Below, one piece after another: positions 15,320 to 22,377 of a stretch of DNA of 34,580 bases. Positions within the stretch are counted from its first letter, which is position 1; each line of letters opens with the position of its first letter. Both the position numbers and the translations under genes were made by a program. Origin of the DNA: JBAYJY01 sp041664945 (GTDB taxonomy: Bacteria; UBP15; UBA6099); the NCBI GenBank assembly GCA_041664945.1, contig JBAYJY010000030.1, forward strand, positions 1-34,580, read 5' to 3'. The notes under the pieces are model-generated. The model ran no database searches. It worked only from the letters and a program-made list of their open reading frames with translations, and was not told the origin of the DNA.

Positions 15320-15835
15320 ATGGATTTCAGCCGGACAGAGATTTTCTATAGCGTTATAGCATTATCCATCGTCACTATTGCCGTAACCTTTATCTGTTTG
15401 GCGTACGCCCTCATCAAAGGAAGCAATTCCATCAGCAATCTCATTGAGAGCATAGACGCTAAGGTTCACAAAGCGATTGAAACGCTTAACAACAGCATCG
15501 CTGAAATAGGAATGGTTACAAATGATTTCAGTAAAAGCTCAAACGAGTTTGTAGAGAATCTTTTGCAAATATCGCAGGACGCAAAAACGAAGGTTTCCGA
15601 ATTTAATATTCCAACTCCTTTACGGTATGAAGATTTTGAAACAGGATTTCAGGAAACGCTGAAATTCATGGAACTGAACGGCAAGGAACCAAACGCCCCT
15701 CCGAATCATGTTACTCCAAGCGGGTATTCGCTGTGGAGATGGCAGGAAGGACAAAGAAGCCTTTTTAGGAAAAGAAAATTGGAATATGAGAAAATCAAAC
15801 ACCTTGAGGATATAGGATTTAAATGGATTTCATAA
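15320..15835 (+). CDS. Membrane-anchored protein with helicase-associated (HA) type domain
   Basis: A 171-residue protein. One N-terminal transmembrane helix (YSVIALSIVTIAVTFICLAYALI, about 9-32) leads into a coiled coil (35-95, DUF948-like). The last 70 residues fit the helicase-associated (HA) repeat: FQETLKFMELNGKEPNAP, then SLWRWQEGQRSLFRKRKL and KIKHLEDIGFKW. The Trp/Gln-Arg/Lys-Leu/Leu-Glu-x-x-Gly-Phe-x-Trp spacing is diagnostic. HA domains are usually tandem nucleic-acid-binding modules at helicase ends; a single one on a membrane tether is unusual. GGAGGAAAG precedes the start. A 49-residue membrane peptide gene follows after 10 bp. Confidence 0.7.
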   Translation: MDFSRTEIFYSVIALSIVTIAVTFICLAYALIKGSNSISNLIESIDAKVHKAIETLNNSIAEIGMVTNDFSKSSNEFVENLLQISQDAKTKVSEFNIPTPLRYEDFETGFQETLKFMELNGKEPNAPPNHVTPSGYSLWRWQEGQRSLFRKRKLEYEKIKHLEDIGFKWIS

Positions 15836-15845
15836 GGAGATAAAT

Positions 15846-15995
15846 ATGTTGTGGACAATATCTGTTGTTCTGTTAATTTTATGGGCGCTTGGGATTGTGA
15901 CCGGCTATACGCTGGGCTCATTTATTCACATTCTGCTTGTCATTGCTATAGTCATTGTTCTGGTCAGAGTGATTGAAGGGCGCAGGCTCGTTTAA
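15846..15995 (+). CDS. Lmo0937/DUF5670-type small membrane protein
   Basis: A 49-residue peptide, MLWTISVVLLILWALG then IVTGYTLGSFIHILLVIAIV and IVLVRVIEGRRLV. The pattern (ML-W-x4-LL-LW-LG-V-T-TLGGFIH-LLVIAIV, basic end) is that of the Lmo0937-type family, named after a sigma-B-regulated Listeria protein. Two membrane helices are likely. AAGGAGATAAAT precedes the ATG, 10 bp after the previous stop, so it is in an operon with the HA-domain gene. Function unknown; associated with envelope stress. Confidence 0.85.
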   Translation: MLWTISVVLLILWALGIVTGYTLGSFIHILLVIAIVIVLVRVIEGRRLV

Positions 15996-16046
15996 AAAGC
16001 AGACGCTCCCTGCCCCTTTAATTAATGTGAAAGCGAGGCCTACCCA

Positions 16047-16376
16047 ATGTTTACATGCCACATAATCAATGAAGACGAATTCACTATGGTCCAGCCGGAA
16101 GGCGAGCTGGATTACGGCGTCTGCCATGATCTTGAATCCTATGTGTCCACAAACATTGGCGCCGGCGCGCGCTTGTCGTTCAATATGGAAAAGGTGACAT
16201 TTCTCGACAGCGCAGGCGTAGGTTTTTTAGTTCATATGAAAAACATTGCTGAAAAGCGAAACGGCACATTCGAAATGCGCAGCCTGCCTAAAAGCGTGAA
16301 AATGGTGATCGACAAACTGGCTTTAAATGAATTTCTGAATGTATCCAATGATGAAGCGTACGCGGTGAAACAATAG
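16047..16376 (+). CDS. STAS-domain anti-sigma-factor antagonist
   Basis: A 109-residue single STAS domain (SpoIIAA/RsbV type). The central motif VTFLDSAGVGFLVHMK contains the Ser (S55) that is phosphorylated by a partner anti-sigma kinase in this family, and the flanking Asp is kept. Dephosphorylated antagonist binds the anti-sigma factor and frees the sigma factor. No RsbW-type kinase or PP2C phosphatase is in the window, so its partner is elsewhere. A moderate ribosome site (GCGAGG) precedes the ATG. It lies among genes of general-stress type (Lmo0937-type, YtxH). A role in partner switching is the likeliest reading. Confidence 0.88.
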   Translation: MFTCHIINEDEFTMVQPEGELDYGVCHDLESYVSTNIGAGARLSFNMEKVTFLDSAGVGFLVHMKNIAEKRNGTFEMRSLPKSVKMVIDKLALNEFLNVSNDEAYAVKQ

Positions 16377-16417
16377 CATTCGGATCGAATTAAAAGCAAT
16401 TTGAAAGGAGATGAAAC

Positions 16418-16723
16418 ATGAACAAACACAGGCGGGATGAGATTTGTGAGCGGAAGCGGATAAATTTGTATTATGCATTAATCGGATTCGGCGCCGGAAC
16501 AATCGTCGGCGCGACGACAGCGCTTTTGCTTGCGCCGGCAAGCGGCAGGGAAACGACTGCCGCCATCAGAAGGAAATGGGACGACGTTTCAGACAAAGCG
16601 GGCGAGGCTTACGGCGAAACGAAGGATGCCGTATCGAGCACATACGAAAAAACCGCCGCCGCCATTGTAAAGGCAAAGGATCGGGTTTCCAAGAAACACA
16701 ACGACGCGGAAGAAGACGCTTGA
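16418..16723 (+). CDS. YtxH-domain protein
   Basis: A 101-residue protein with the YtxH signature: a single Gly/Ala-rich transmembrane helix ALIGFGAGTIVGATTALLLA directly followed by PASGRETTAAIRRKW, then a long Lys/Ala/Glu amphipathic helix (KAGEAYGETKDAVSSTYEKT). A hydrophilic basic N-terminus of about 20 residues precedes it. GAAAGGAGATG lies before the start. YtxH proteins are small membrane-associated stress proteins in many bacteria; their biochemical role is not known. It is 41 bp downstream of the STAS gene and 36 bp upstream of the hydrolase, suggesting one transcript. Confidence 0.88.
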   Translation: MNKHRRDEICERKRINLYYALIGFGAGTIVGATTALLLAPASGRETTAAIRRKWDDVSDKAGEAYGETKDAVSSTYEKTAAAIVKAKDRVSKKHNDAEEDA

Positions 16724-16759
16724 CGCGCGAAAATATCGTGATCAAGGAAGGATGGAAAT

Positions 16760-17575
16760 ATGAAAAACGACGAGTATATAAAAATTGAACCGAACATATA
16801 TCTTCACATTCGGGATTGGGGGCAAGGCAAGCCCATCGTTTTCATTCCCGGATGGCCTTTGAGCCATGAGATGTATGAATATCAGTTCAATCAGTTGCCC
16901 CGGCGTGAATACCGTTGTATAGGCATTACGATGCGCGGCTTCGGCAAATCGTCCAAGCCTTGGGGTGAATACAACTATGATGTCTTTGCCGATGATATCG
17001 GGAAAGTGATTGAAGCGCTCGATCTGCGCGACGTCACGCTCGCCGGCCATTCGATGGGCGGCGCCATCTCATTGCATTACGTTGCCCGCCAAAAAAACGA
17101 GAGGGTGTCCAAGCTGGCTCTCTTCGGCGCGGCCGCGCCGAGTTTCACCAAAAGAGACGGTTTCCCATACGGCCTCGAACCGGAAGCTGTTGACGGCTTC
17201 ATCGAATCGTGCCGTGCGGATAGAGCGAAATTAAACGAGGATTTCGGCAAAATATTTTTCCTCTCCGAAAACGCGGTCAGCCAAAAGTTAGGCATGTGGT
17301 TTCACAACATGGGAATGGAAGCGTCTCCCCACGCAACAGAAGCCTGCCTTATAGCGCTGCGTGACTCCGACCTGCGCGACGACTTAGCGCAAGTCAAAGT
17401 TCCGACAGCGATTTCCCACTCCACGCATGACAAGATATGCCCTTTCGAACTGGCTGAAGCGATGGCGTCGGGAATTAAAGGCGCGGAACTGATTCGATTC
17501 GAGAAAAGCGGGCATGGCCTATTCTATGAAGAGAAAGAAAAGTTCAACGAAATGATAGTGAATTTCGTAGGTTGA
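16760..17575 (+). CDS. Alpha/beta hydrolase (chloroperoxidase/esterase type)
   Basis: A 271-residue cytoplasmic alpha/beta hydrolase of normal length. Oxyanion region FIPGWPLSHEMYEYQ, nucleophile elbow GHSMGG (Ser98), acid Asp224 in SHSTHDKICP and His252 in KSGHGLFYEEKEKF complete the triad. The PGWPLS start motif is typical of the non-haem chloroperoxidase/esterase subgroup, whose RsbQ-like members act in stress signalling. The natural substrate is not predictable. AAGGAAGG precedes the ATG. It follows STAS and YtxH genes. RsbQ, an alpha/beta hydrolase, works with a PAS phosphatase in the Bacillus sigma-B pathway, so proximity to a STAS gene is suggestive but not proof. Confidence 0.88.
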   Translation: MKNDEYIKIEPNIYLHIRDWGQGKPIVFIPGWPLSHEMYEYQFNQLPRREYRCIGITMRGFGKSSKPWGEYNYDVFADDIGKVIEALDLRDVTLAGHSMGGAISLHYVARQKNERVSKLALFGAAAPSFTKRDGFPYGLEPEAVDGFIESCRADRAKLNEDFGKIFFLSENAVSQKLGMWFHNMGMEASPHATEACLIALRDSDLRDDLAQVKVPTAISHSTHDKICPFELAEAMASGIKGAELIRFEKSGHGLFYEEKEKFNEMIVNFVG

Positions 17576-17656
17576 AGGATATAGCTGGCTGCGCGAAAGA
17601 ACCAAAGGGACATGATAATCATATTGAACGTCCCTGATTAAAGGAGATGGGAAATC

Positions 17657-17950
17657 ATGAGCGATAAAAAAGACAAAGGCGAACGCTTAGACAAACCGGC
17701 GGATCAATCATCGGAAAAGAGAGATAATGCGAAGGACAAGACAACCAAATCCCTCGCGCTTGCGCCGAAGGTCGCCTTAGCATACGTGCAACACGCTTTA
17801 TTTTTTCAGAACGAAGGCATGAGCGATGAAACCTTTGAAATTATTGAGAAAGGGCTCGCCGTCGCGCCGGACGACAAGATTCTCCTCCTGATGCGTCAAG
17901 ACGCTGAAAACAGGCGCGCATCCGGAGCGCCTCGCGATTTGCGCGTCTGA
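17657..17950 (+). CDS. Small protein with one TPR-like unit, related to 23803
   Basis: A 97-residue protein. The first 35 residues are charged and disordered (MSDKKDKGERLDKP...). The remainder aligns with the TPR protein at 23803: LALAPKVALAYVQHALFFQN and EGMSDETFEIIEKGLAVAPD then ILLLMRQDAENRRASG match its VALNPKLADAYVWLANIYQN, GLAAAPDD-ILILMRKDAEN. It therefore looks like a TPR fragment captured behind a new cytoplasmic N-terminus, with no signal peptide. AAAGGAGATGGG precedes the start. It may be a small protein-binding adaptor. It lies 81 bp after the hydrolase; a weak inverted repeat (AGGGAC/GTCCCT) is in the gap. Confidence 0.7.
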   Translation: MSDKKDKGERLDKPADQSSEKRDNAKDKTTKSLALAPKVALAYVQHALFFQNEGMSDETFEIIEKGLAVAPDDKILLLMRQDAENRRASGAPRDLRV

Positions 17951-17979
17951 CACGCTATTAAATAAGGAAAACCGCAAGA

Positions 17980-18084
17980 ATGAATAGATACGGATTAAAC
18001 CGAATGAAGAACAAAATACTTCTCGGGGCATTCGTTCTCTTGATCATCGGGATAATGATGTTGATCAAAAGCTGCGTTGGGTAA
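17980..18084 (+). CDS. 34-residue single-span membrane peptide
   Basis: The frame reads MNRYGLNRMKNKILLGAFVL then LIIGIMMLIKSCVG and stops. A basic N-terminus and one hydrophobic helix of about 18 residues make it a plausible small membrane protein. AAGGAAA lies 9 bp before the ATG, and a terminator begins 3 bp after the stop, which supports it as the last gene of a transcript. An internal ATG (codon 9) is a possible start. No family recognised. Confidence 0.55.
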   Translation: MNRYGLNRMKNKILLGAFVLLIIGIMMLIKSCVG

Positions 18085-18086
18085 TG

Positions 18087-18118
18087 GCATGTCGTGGAAG
18101 CCCCCGGCATGCTTTTGT
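18087..18118 (+). terminator. Intrinsic terminator
   Basis: Stem GCATGTCG/CGGCATGC (one wobble), 10-nt loop, then TTTTGTTAT. It ends the transcript that runs through the stress-type genes 14927-18084. Confidence 0.7.
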
Positions 18119-18179
18119 TATCCCTGAGAGCATCCGTTTTATCATCTAAAAAAAATATTGTCTCATATATGTTATGCCA

Positions 18180-18283
18180 TTAGCCCAAACGGTTACAAAA
18201 AAAAGCTATAAGAGTTAACTAAGAATGCTTTTCCGCCGATAGTTCCTCCCTCACCAAGAACATATCATTGATATAGAAGAATC
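18180..18283 (+). promoter_or_regulatory. Conserved sigma-28-like promoter module, copy 4
   Basis: Dyad TAGCC-CAAAC-GGTTA at 18181-18195, A-tract, GTTAACTAAGAATGC, and GCCGATAG at 18235-18242 (54 bp). ATATCATTGATA begins at 18262 (+27). It lies 157 bp upstream of the cytidylate-kinase-like gene. Confidence 0.8.
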
Positions 18284-18398
18284 TTATTGAAGAATGGGCA
18301 ACCCGCATGGACAAGTTCATAAAACGAGATAAATGAAAGATGCTCCGGGTCGGAAGATGCCTTTGGTTTCGACCGGGTGTAAATCGAAAGGAGAATAA

Positions 18399-19109
18399 AT
18401 GGCGGACAAACCAGACAAAAATATCCACAAAATGATTAGCGAAAGGATAAAGGAGTGGGAATCAGGCAAGTCTAAGTACGATACAAAAACACGTTCCGGA
18501 GAAAGTAAAACCGCCTTGCCCGGGCTTGTGGTGACAATCAGCCGCGAAGCCGGTTGCAATGGAAACGCAGTTGCGGAAATGCTCTCAGCAAAGCTTGGCT
18601 TGGCGTTATACGACAGGAAGATTGTCGAATTGATCGCCAAGGACAGAGAGGTGGCCACCCGAGTAGTATCCACGCTGGATGAAAAAGGGCACTCGGAACT
18701 GATGAACTGGATAGGCGAAACTCTGATGGATTCCAACCTTTCCTCAATCTCTTACATAAAGAGCCTCAAGCGAGTTCTTTTCACGATAGTGGCGCACGGA
18801 AACGCCGTTATTGTGGGCAGAGGCGGCAATCTGCTGGTTCCGCCTGAAAAGAGAATAGCGATCCGCCTCGTTGCTCCTCTCGAAAAGAGAGTTGAAAACG
18901 TAATGCAGCAAGCCGGCTACACTGAAAAGCGAGCGCGGACCTTTATCGCCAAGATAGAAAATGAACGCCGGCAGTTCATAAAAAAATATATGGAAAAGGA
19001 CATAGATGACCCGTTACTCAATGACGTTGTCATCAATATGGCAACCGTCATGCCAGAAGCCGTTGTTCACATTGTGAAATCCATCTACGAGAACGGCGCC
19101 GTGGCGTGA
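18399..19109 (+). CDS. Cytidylate kinase-like protein
   Basis: A 236-residue protein. After a charged 40-residue N-terminus, VVTISREAGCNGNAVAEML and AKLGLALYDRKIVELIAK match the Cytidylate_kin2 family, in which the P-loop is replaced by an S-R-E-x-G-x-x-G type loop. RGGN near 140 and a Lys/Arg-rich lid region (EKRARTFIAKIENERRQFIKK) follow. The family is related to CMP kinases, but its substrate is not established, and many members sit beside signalling genes. GAAAGGAG precedes the ATG. It follows promoter module copy 4 and is followed by a receiver protein after 101 bp, probably in the same transcript. Confidence 0.85.
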   Translation: MADKPDKNIHKMISERIKEWESGKSKYDTKTRSGESKTALPGLVVTISREAGCNGNAVAEMLSAKLGLALYDRKIVELIAKDREVATRVVSTLDEKGHSELMNWIGETLMDSNLSSISYIKSLKRVLFTIVAHGNAVIVGRGGNLLVPPEKRIAIRLVAPLEKRVENVMQQAGYTEKRARTFIAKIENERRQFIKKYMEKDIDDPLLNDVVINMATVMPEAVVHIVKSIYENGAVA

Positions 19110-19210
19110 AATTCTACAGAGCGCCGGTAACGCGCTGATGGAAAAATAAGTTGATAGATGTTAGCCAATCGCTTCGATATATGCATTTGTGAATTGAAGG
19201 GGGAGCCGTT

Positions 19211-19645
19211 ATGAAACCCAATCGCATCTTAGTAGTAGATGACGACAAAGATTTTCTGGATATCATTGTTGATTATCTCGAAGAACAAGGATTCAGCACG
19301 CTCCAAGCGGAGAATGGGGCCGTCGCAATCAGTCATATTGAGAGCGAAAAACCGGATCTGATTCTTCTCGACATAAAAATTCCCGCCTTGAACGGGTTGG
19401 AAGTCTGCCGTATCCTGAAAAAAAAGCCTTCCACCTCAAACATACCTGTTATCATCGTCACGGGCAGCGCTTCACTAAACGACATGCTGACAGGCTACCT
19501 CGCCGGCGCCATAAGGTATCTAAGCAAACCTTTTGAACTCAATGAACTCGGAGAATGCATTCGCAATGTCCTGACTCAGCAAGGAATCAATGGGAGACAA
19601 CCTGACAACATCTTTTCACAAAGAGCGCTGCAGGGAAACGACTGA
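19211..19645 (+). CDS. Single-domain response regulator (CheY-like)
   Basis: A 144-residue stand-alone receiver with all canonical residues: acidic cluster DDD (10-12), phosphoacceptor Asp54 (LILLDIKIPALNG), Thr in IVTGSA and Lys in YLSKPFELNEL. There is no output domain; a 20-residue tail ends it. GAAGGGGGAG precedes the ATG. Unlike the receiver-like proteins at 11904 and 21950, it should be phosphorylatable. It may take phosphate from the PAS kinase at 9240, the partial kinase at 33525 or another kinase. It lies between the kinase-like gene and the secreted pseudo-hydrolase. Confidence 0.9.
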   Translation: MKPNRILVVDDDKDFLDIIVDYLEEQGFSTLQAENGAVAISHIESEKPDLILLDIKIPALNGLEVCRILKKKPSTSNIPVIIVTGSASLNDMLTGYLAGAIRYLSKPFELNELGECIRNVLTQQGINGRQPDNIFSQRALQGND

Positions 19646-19735
19646 AGCGAGCCGCTTAGGGCTTAATATAAATGCGCTAAGAGACAACACATAAAACGGA
19701 TCGGAAAGCGATTCGCGAAAATCGAGGAACTGAAA

Positions 19736-20698
19736 ATGTTATATATGAAAAATACTTTTTACGGCAGCATAACCAAGTCGGCGCTTTTCGCGGCTGCGAC
19801 GCTGGCAATTACCCTTGCAATGAATTTGAATGCGCTTGCGCAGATGAACCGTTTTCCCGGCGACAATCGGAATTACGACAATCGCGGCGGTTTCAACAAT
19901 AGAGATGACCGTAACAGAGGAGAATACCGGGACGGATATAATCCTGACCGGCGTCTGCTGAAAGATGCGGGGTATTACATCAAAAATGTTAAAGACGCTC
20001 CCGCCGCTTACGGAACTCAATCGCGTTATCTGAATGGCGATTGGAGTAAAAAGTATATGTACTGGGCGCCGTCCGGATTCAACAAACAGAAGATGAGGCC
20101 GTTGGTGATCAGTCTGCATGGCAACGACGAGGGAGTCGTCGATTCTTTTGCCAGATGGTACCACACAATACTTCAATACAATTACGCTTTCGTCGCTCCC
20201 GCATGGAAATCCGGCGACAAAATAATGACTCCCGAAGAGATAACCGCGTTTATCGGCGGAATCATAACTGAGTTGCAAACAAAAGAAGGGTTTAATGTTG
20301 ATCCGGCCAGAGGGATACTTCACGGTTATGAGAGAGGCGCCAACATGGCGGGATATCTCGGTTTTTATAATCCCGGCAAGTACATAATGGTCATAGTTGA
20401 TTCCGGCCCGTTTCCGGCTATAAGCAGCTCTTCCGATGTCGTGACATCTCTCTCCGCGAAAAGTTTCATAATACCCTCTGATGAACTAAAAATACTTGCC
20501 GGCAGTTATATTTATCTGTATTCCCGTTACGAGGATTCAGCGATGTACCAGAAACTTGGAGAATCAAAGCAGATGCTTGCCGCCGCGGGCGCAAAAGTCG
20601 AATTGAATTACACAAAAGGATTGCTGCCAGGAGAATTCAGCAGATCGCTGAGCAACAGCATTGTCGGTATGTTCGACCGGGCGCTCGCCGGAAAATAG
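19736..20698 (+). CDS. Secreted alpha/beta-hydrolase-fold protein lacking the catalytic serine
   Basis: A 320-residue exported protein with a signal peptide (KSALFAAATLAITLAMNLNALAQ). An Asn/Arg/Asp/Gly-rich linker follows (about 38-72, NYDNRGGFNNRDDRNRGEYR), then a polyhydroxybutyrate-depolymerase/esterase-like fold: KMRPLVISLHGNDEG is the oxyanion strand and GFNVDPARGILHGYERGANMA the nucleophile elbow. In active relatives the elbow is G-x-S-x-G; here it is G-Y-E-R-G, with Glu199 in place of Ser. No catalytic His is evident near the end. It is therefore probably a binding or structural pseudo-enzyme. GAGGAA lies 7 bp before the ATG at 19736; a second in-frame ATG at 19745 is possible. Confidence 0.75.
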   Translation: MLYMKNTFYGSITKSALFAAATLAITLAMNLNALAQMNRFPGDNRNYDNRGGFNNRDDRNRGEYRDGYNPDRRLLKDAGYYIKNVKDAPAAYGTQSRYLNGDWSKKYMYWAPSGFNKQKMRPLVISLHGNDEGVVDSFARWYHTILQYNYAFVAPAWKSGDKIMTPEEITAFIGGIITELQTKEGFNVDPARGILHGYERGANMAGYLGFYNPGKYIMVIVDSGPFPAISSSSDVVTSLSAKSFIIPSDELKILAGSYIYLYSRYEDSAMYQKLGESKQMLAAAGAKVELNYTKGLLPGEFSRSLSNSIVGMFDRALAGK

Positions 20699-20865
20699 GT
20701 TTAGGCGTTAAGCGCTATGAAACCGAATAGCGCGATGACGAATCAAGAGTATTGGCATCGACTGAGTTTGCAATGAAAAAAGAGCAAATTCAGCAACTAA
20801 TTTGTTGATAGGGCGCGCGGCGCAATGGCATGGGTGGTGTTTGTCCTAATAACACTAAGCTTTAT

Positions 20866-20970
20866 TAGGCTGTATAGCTACAAATAAATGCCGTAATGGT
20901 TAACAAAGAATGCTTTTCCGCCGATAGCCCTGCCCTCTTGCATGCCATATCATTGATACAGTAATAATCT
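20866..20970 (+). promoter_or_regulatory. Conserved sigma-28-like promoter module, copy 5
   Basis: A degenerate dyad TAGGC-TGTAT-AGCTA at 20866-20880, then CAAATAAATGCCG, GTTAACAAAGAATGC and GCCGATAG at 20920-20927 (54 bp). ATATCATTGATA begins at 20947 (+27). It is 253 bp upstream of the beta-barrel gene at 21180. The 165 bp before it (20699-20865) show no gene. Confidence 0.75.
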
Positions 20971-21179
20971 AAAGCCTAAGCGTCTGATTGTTCCAAGATA
21001 CGAATATTCTTGGAATAAACAGCGCCTGCTCTTGTCCGTTAGATATTGTGAAGGAGGTTTTGGGCAAAAAGGCATTGCGAGACCGCTTCCCGCGCTTTTC
21101 AGCATTGAACGGTCTGTTCAGAAACACAGCAGGAAATCGAGCGTTTGCGCCCGATCATCACAAGGAGGAATAAAAAGTA
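20971..21179 (+). other. Leader region with a possible short upstream frame
   Basis: Between promoter module copy 5 and the gene at 21180. A frame from a TTG at 21060, preceded by AAGGAGG, would give a basic peptide of about 37 residues (LGKKALRDRFPRFSALNGLF...) whose stop lies inside the ribosome site of the next gene. This could be a coupled leader peptide, but the evidence is thin. Confidence 0.3.
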
Positions 21180-21638
21180 ATGAAGAAATTAATTATTGCA
21201 GGTTTTGCCATAGCGATGTGCCTCGCCGTTTTCTCAAGCAATGCGATGTCGGCGGAAAAAGCGGCAGAATTCGGAGCGCGACTCGGATTCATCAACTGCT
21301 CCGGCTGCGACGGTTCACTTTTGATAGGCGCGGATTATTTCATTCCAGTTGCGGAAAAAGATGAATTAGACGTCCGCCTCACTTTTGCGAGTGTAGATGT
21401 TTTCGACATCTGGTCTTTGTCGGGCAACTACATCTATAACCTTCCGCGCGAGGCGGGAGCGTCCGGCAGTTGGTATGCCGGCGCCGGCCTCGGAGTTATG
21501 CGATTCTCAAGCAAGACGAAAATCGGCGGCAATTTAATGGGCGGCTACAAGTTCGAGAATAACATTTCCGCGGAAGCTTCCTATACGCGGGTAGACGCGG
21601 AAAATTTCTGGGGAATCAGCTTAGGCTACCGATTCTAA
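21180..21638 (+). CDS. Small outer-membrane beta-barrel protein
   Basis: A 152-residue protein with a signal peptide (MKKLIIAGFAIAMCLAVFSSNAMSA). Alternating-residue strands follow: FGARLGFINCSG, LIGADYFIPV, ELDVRLTFASVDVF, WYAGAGLGVMRF and GNLMGGYKFENNISAEASYT. The C-terminus is GISLGYRF, with the terminal Phe that BAM recognises. Strand count and length suggest a small 8-stranded barrel (OmpW/OprF-N-like). A short CSGC motif in the first loop could form a disulfide. CAAGGAGGAA precedes the ATG. It is driven by promoter module copy 5 and followed by a terminator-like hairpin. Confidence 0.82.
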   Translation: MKKLIIAGFAIAMCLAVFSSNAMSAEKAAEFGARLGFINCSGCDGSLLIGADYFIPVAEKDELDVRLTFASVDVFDIWSLSGNYIYNLPREAGASGSWYAGAGLGVMRFSSKTKIGGNLMGGYKFENNISAEASYTRVDAENFWGISLGYRF

Positions 21639-21665
21639 TTTATTTCATTTATGCATTTAACTAAT

Positions 21666-21714
21666 GTCTCCCTTCGGAGCGGGTTAAACTCGTTTTGCAG
21701 AGAGACTTTTTTTT
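21666..21714 (+). terminator. Terminator-like hairpin
   Basis: Short stem GTCTC/GAGAC with a structured interior (CTCC-CTTC-GGAG), followed by eight T, 28 bp after the beta-barrel stop. The basal stem is short, so strength is uncertain. Confidence 0.5.
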
Positions 21715-21813
21715 GTAATGCGGAATAACTTTAGTTCGGGAATGTTGTTGTTTATTTCTAATTTATATTCATCTCTGTCAACATAATCGCAAGACAATAA
21801 ACGATTAACTCCA

Positions 21814-21912
21814 TTAGCCGATATGGCTACAAAAATATACCGTTAAAGTTAACAAAGAATGCTTTTCCGCCGATAGCGGCTGGCTCGTGAAAAACATATC
21901 ATTGAAGAAGAA
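21814..21912 (+). promoter_or_regulatory. Conserved sigma-28-like promoter module, copy 6
   Basis: Dyad TAGCC-GATAT-GGCTA at 21815-21829, A-tract, GTTAACAAAGAATGC and GCCGATAG at 21869-21876 (54 bp). ATATCATTGA begins at 21896 (+27). It is 74 bp upstream of the receiver-like gene at 21950, the paralogue of the gene behind copy 2. Confidence 0.8.
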
Positions 21913-21949
21913 CTTAATCAAAGGATGAACGGCGGATAAGCCGGCCATT

Positions 21950-22360
21950 ATGAGCGCTTCAATAAAGATCCTTATAGTAGAAGAGCAGGATCTGCTGCGC
22001 GAAAAAATCGCCGGCATTCTCTCAAGGGAAGAGAACATCACTATGGTAATACAAATAGCGTCTTACTCCAAATTACGCGGTGCATTGGAGGAAACAATTC
22101 CGGATATTTTGCTTGCCGACTTTTTTGAGTTTAATAAGTTTTGTAAAGAGAACGGCATTTTTGCAGGCGATTTATGTCCCGATGCGAATACACTCCTTTA
22201 CACGGACGAAAACTGGCGTTTAAACCCGCTTGAGACGGGACATCTCGGCGAGCAGAGAATTTTCGACGTGCGCCTTATTCAGCAGGAAGTGAAAAGCTAC
22301 CTTCAGGCTATGTCTCCGAGGAAACACACCATTAACAACAAAATAAAGATATCCAAATAA
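21950..22360 (+). CDS. Receiver-like protein, atypical (paralogue of 11904)
   Basis: A 136-residue stand-alone protein. SIKILIVEEQDLLREKIAGI is receiver-like but has Glu-Glu in the acidic pocket. The third strand ends PDILLAD (D57) followed by FFEFNKF, as in its paralogue. The usual Lys before the fifth helix is absent (EQRIFDVRLIQQEVKSYL). The tail is basic. The start has only a weak ribosome site (GGATAAG), in contrast to its paralogue. It heads a probable operon with two LEA-like helical proteins and a membrane peptide, behind promoter module copy 6. Function unknown; a signalling adaptor that does not rely on standard phosphorylation is plausible. Confidence 0.7.
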   Translation: MSASIKILIVEEQDLLREKIAGILSREENITMVIQIASYSKLRGALEETIPDILLADFFEFNKFCKENGIFAGDLCPDANTLLYTDENWRLNPLETGHLGEQRIFDVRLIQQEVKSYLQAMSPRKHTINNKIKISK

Positions 22361-22377
22361 AAAGGAGACGAATAATC

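Noticed and set aside
20988..21173. 61-codon frame upstream of the beta-barrel gene
   Set aside because: Composition is not protein-like over its full length. Only a part from 21060 could be a leader peptide, and this is noted as weak.
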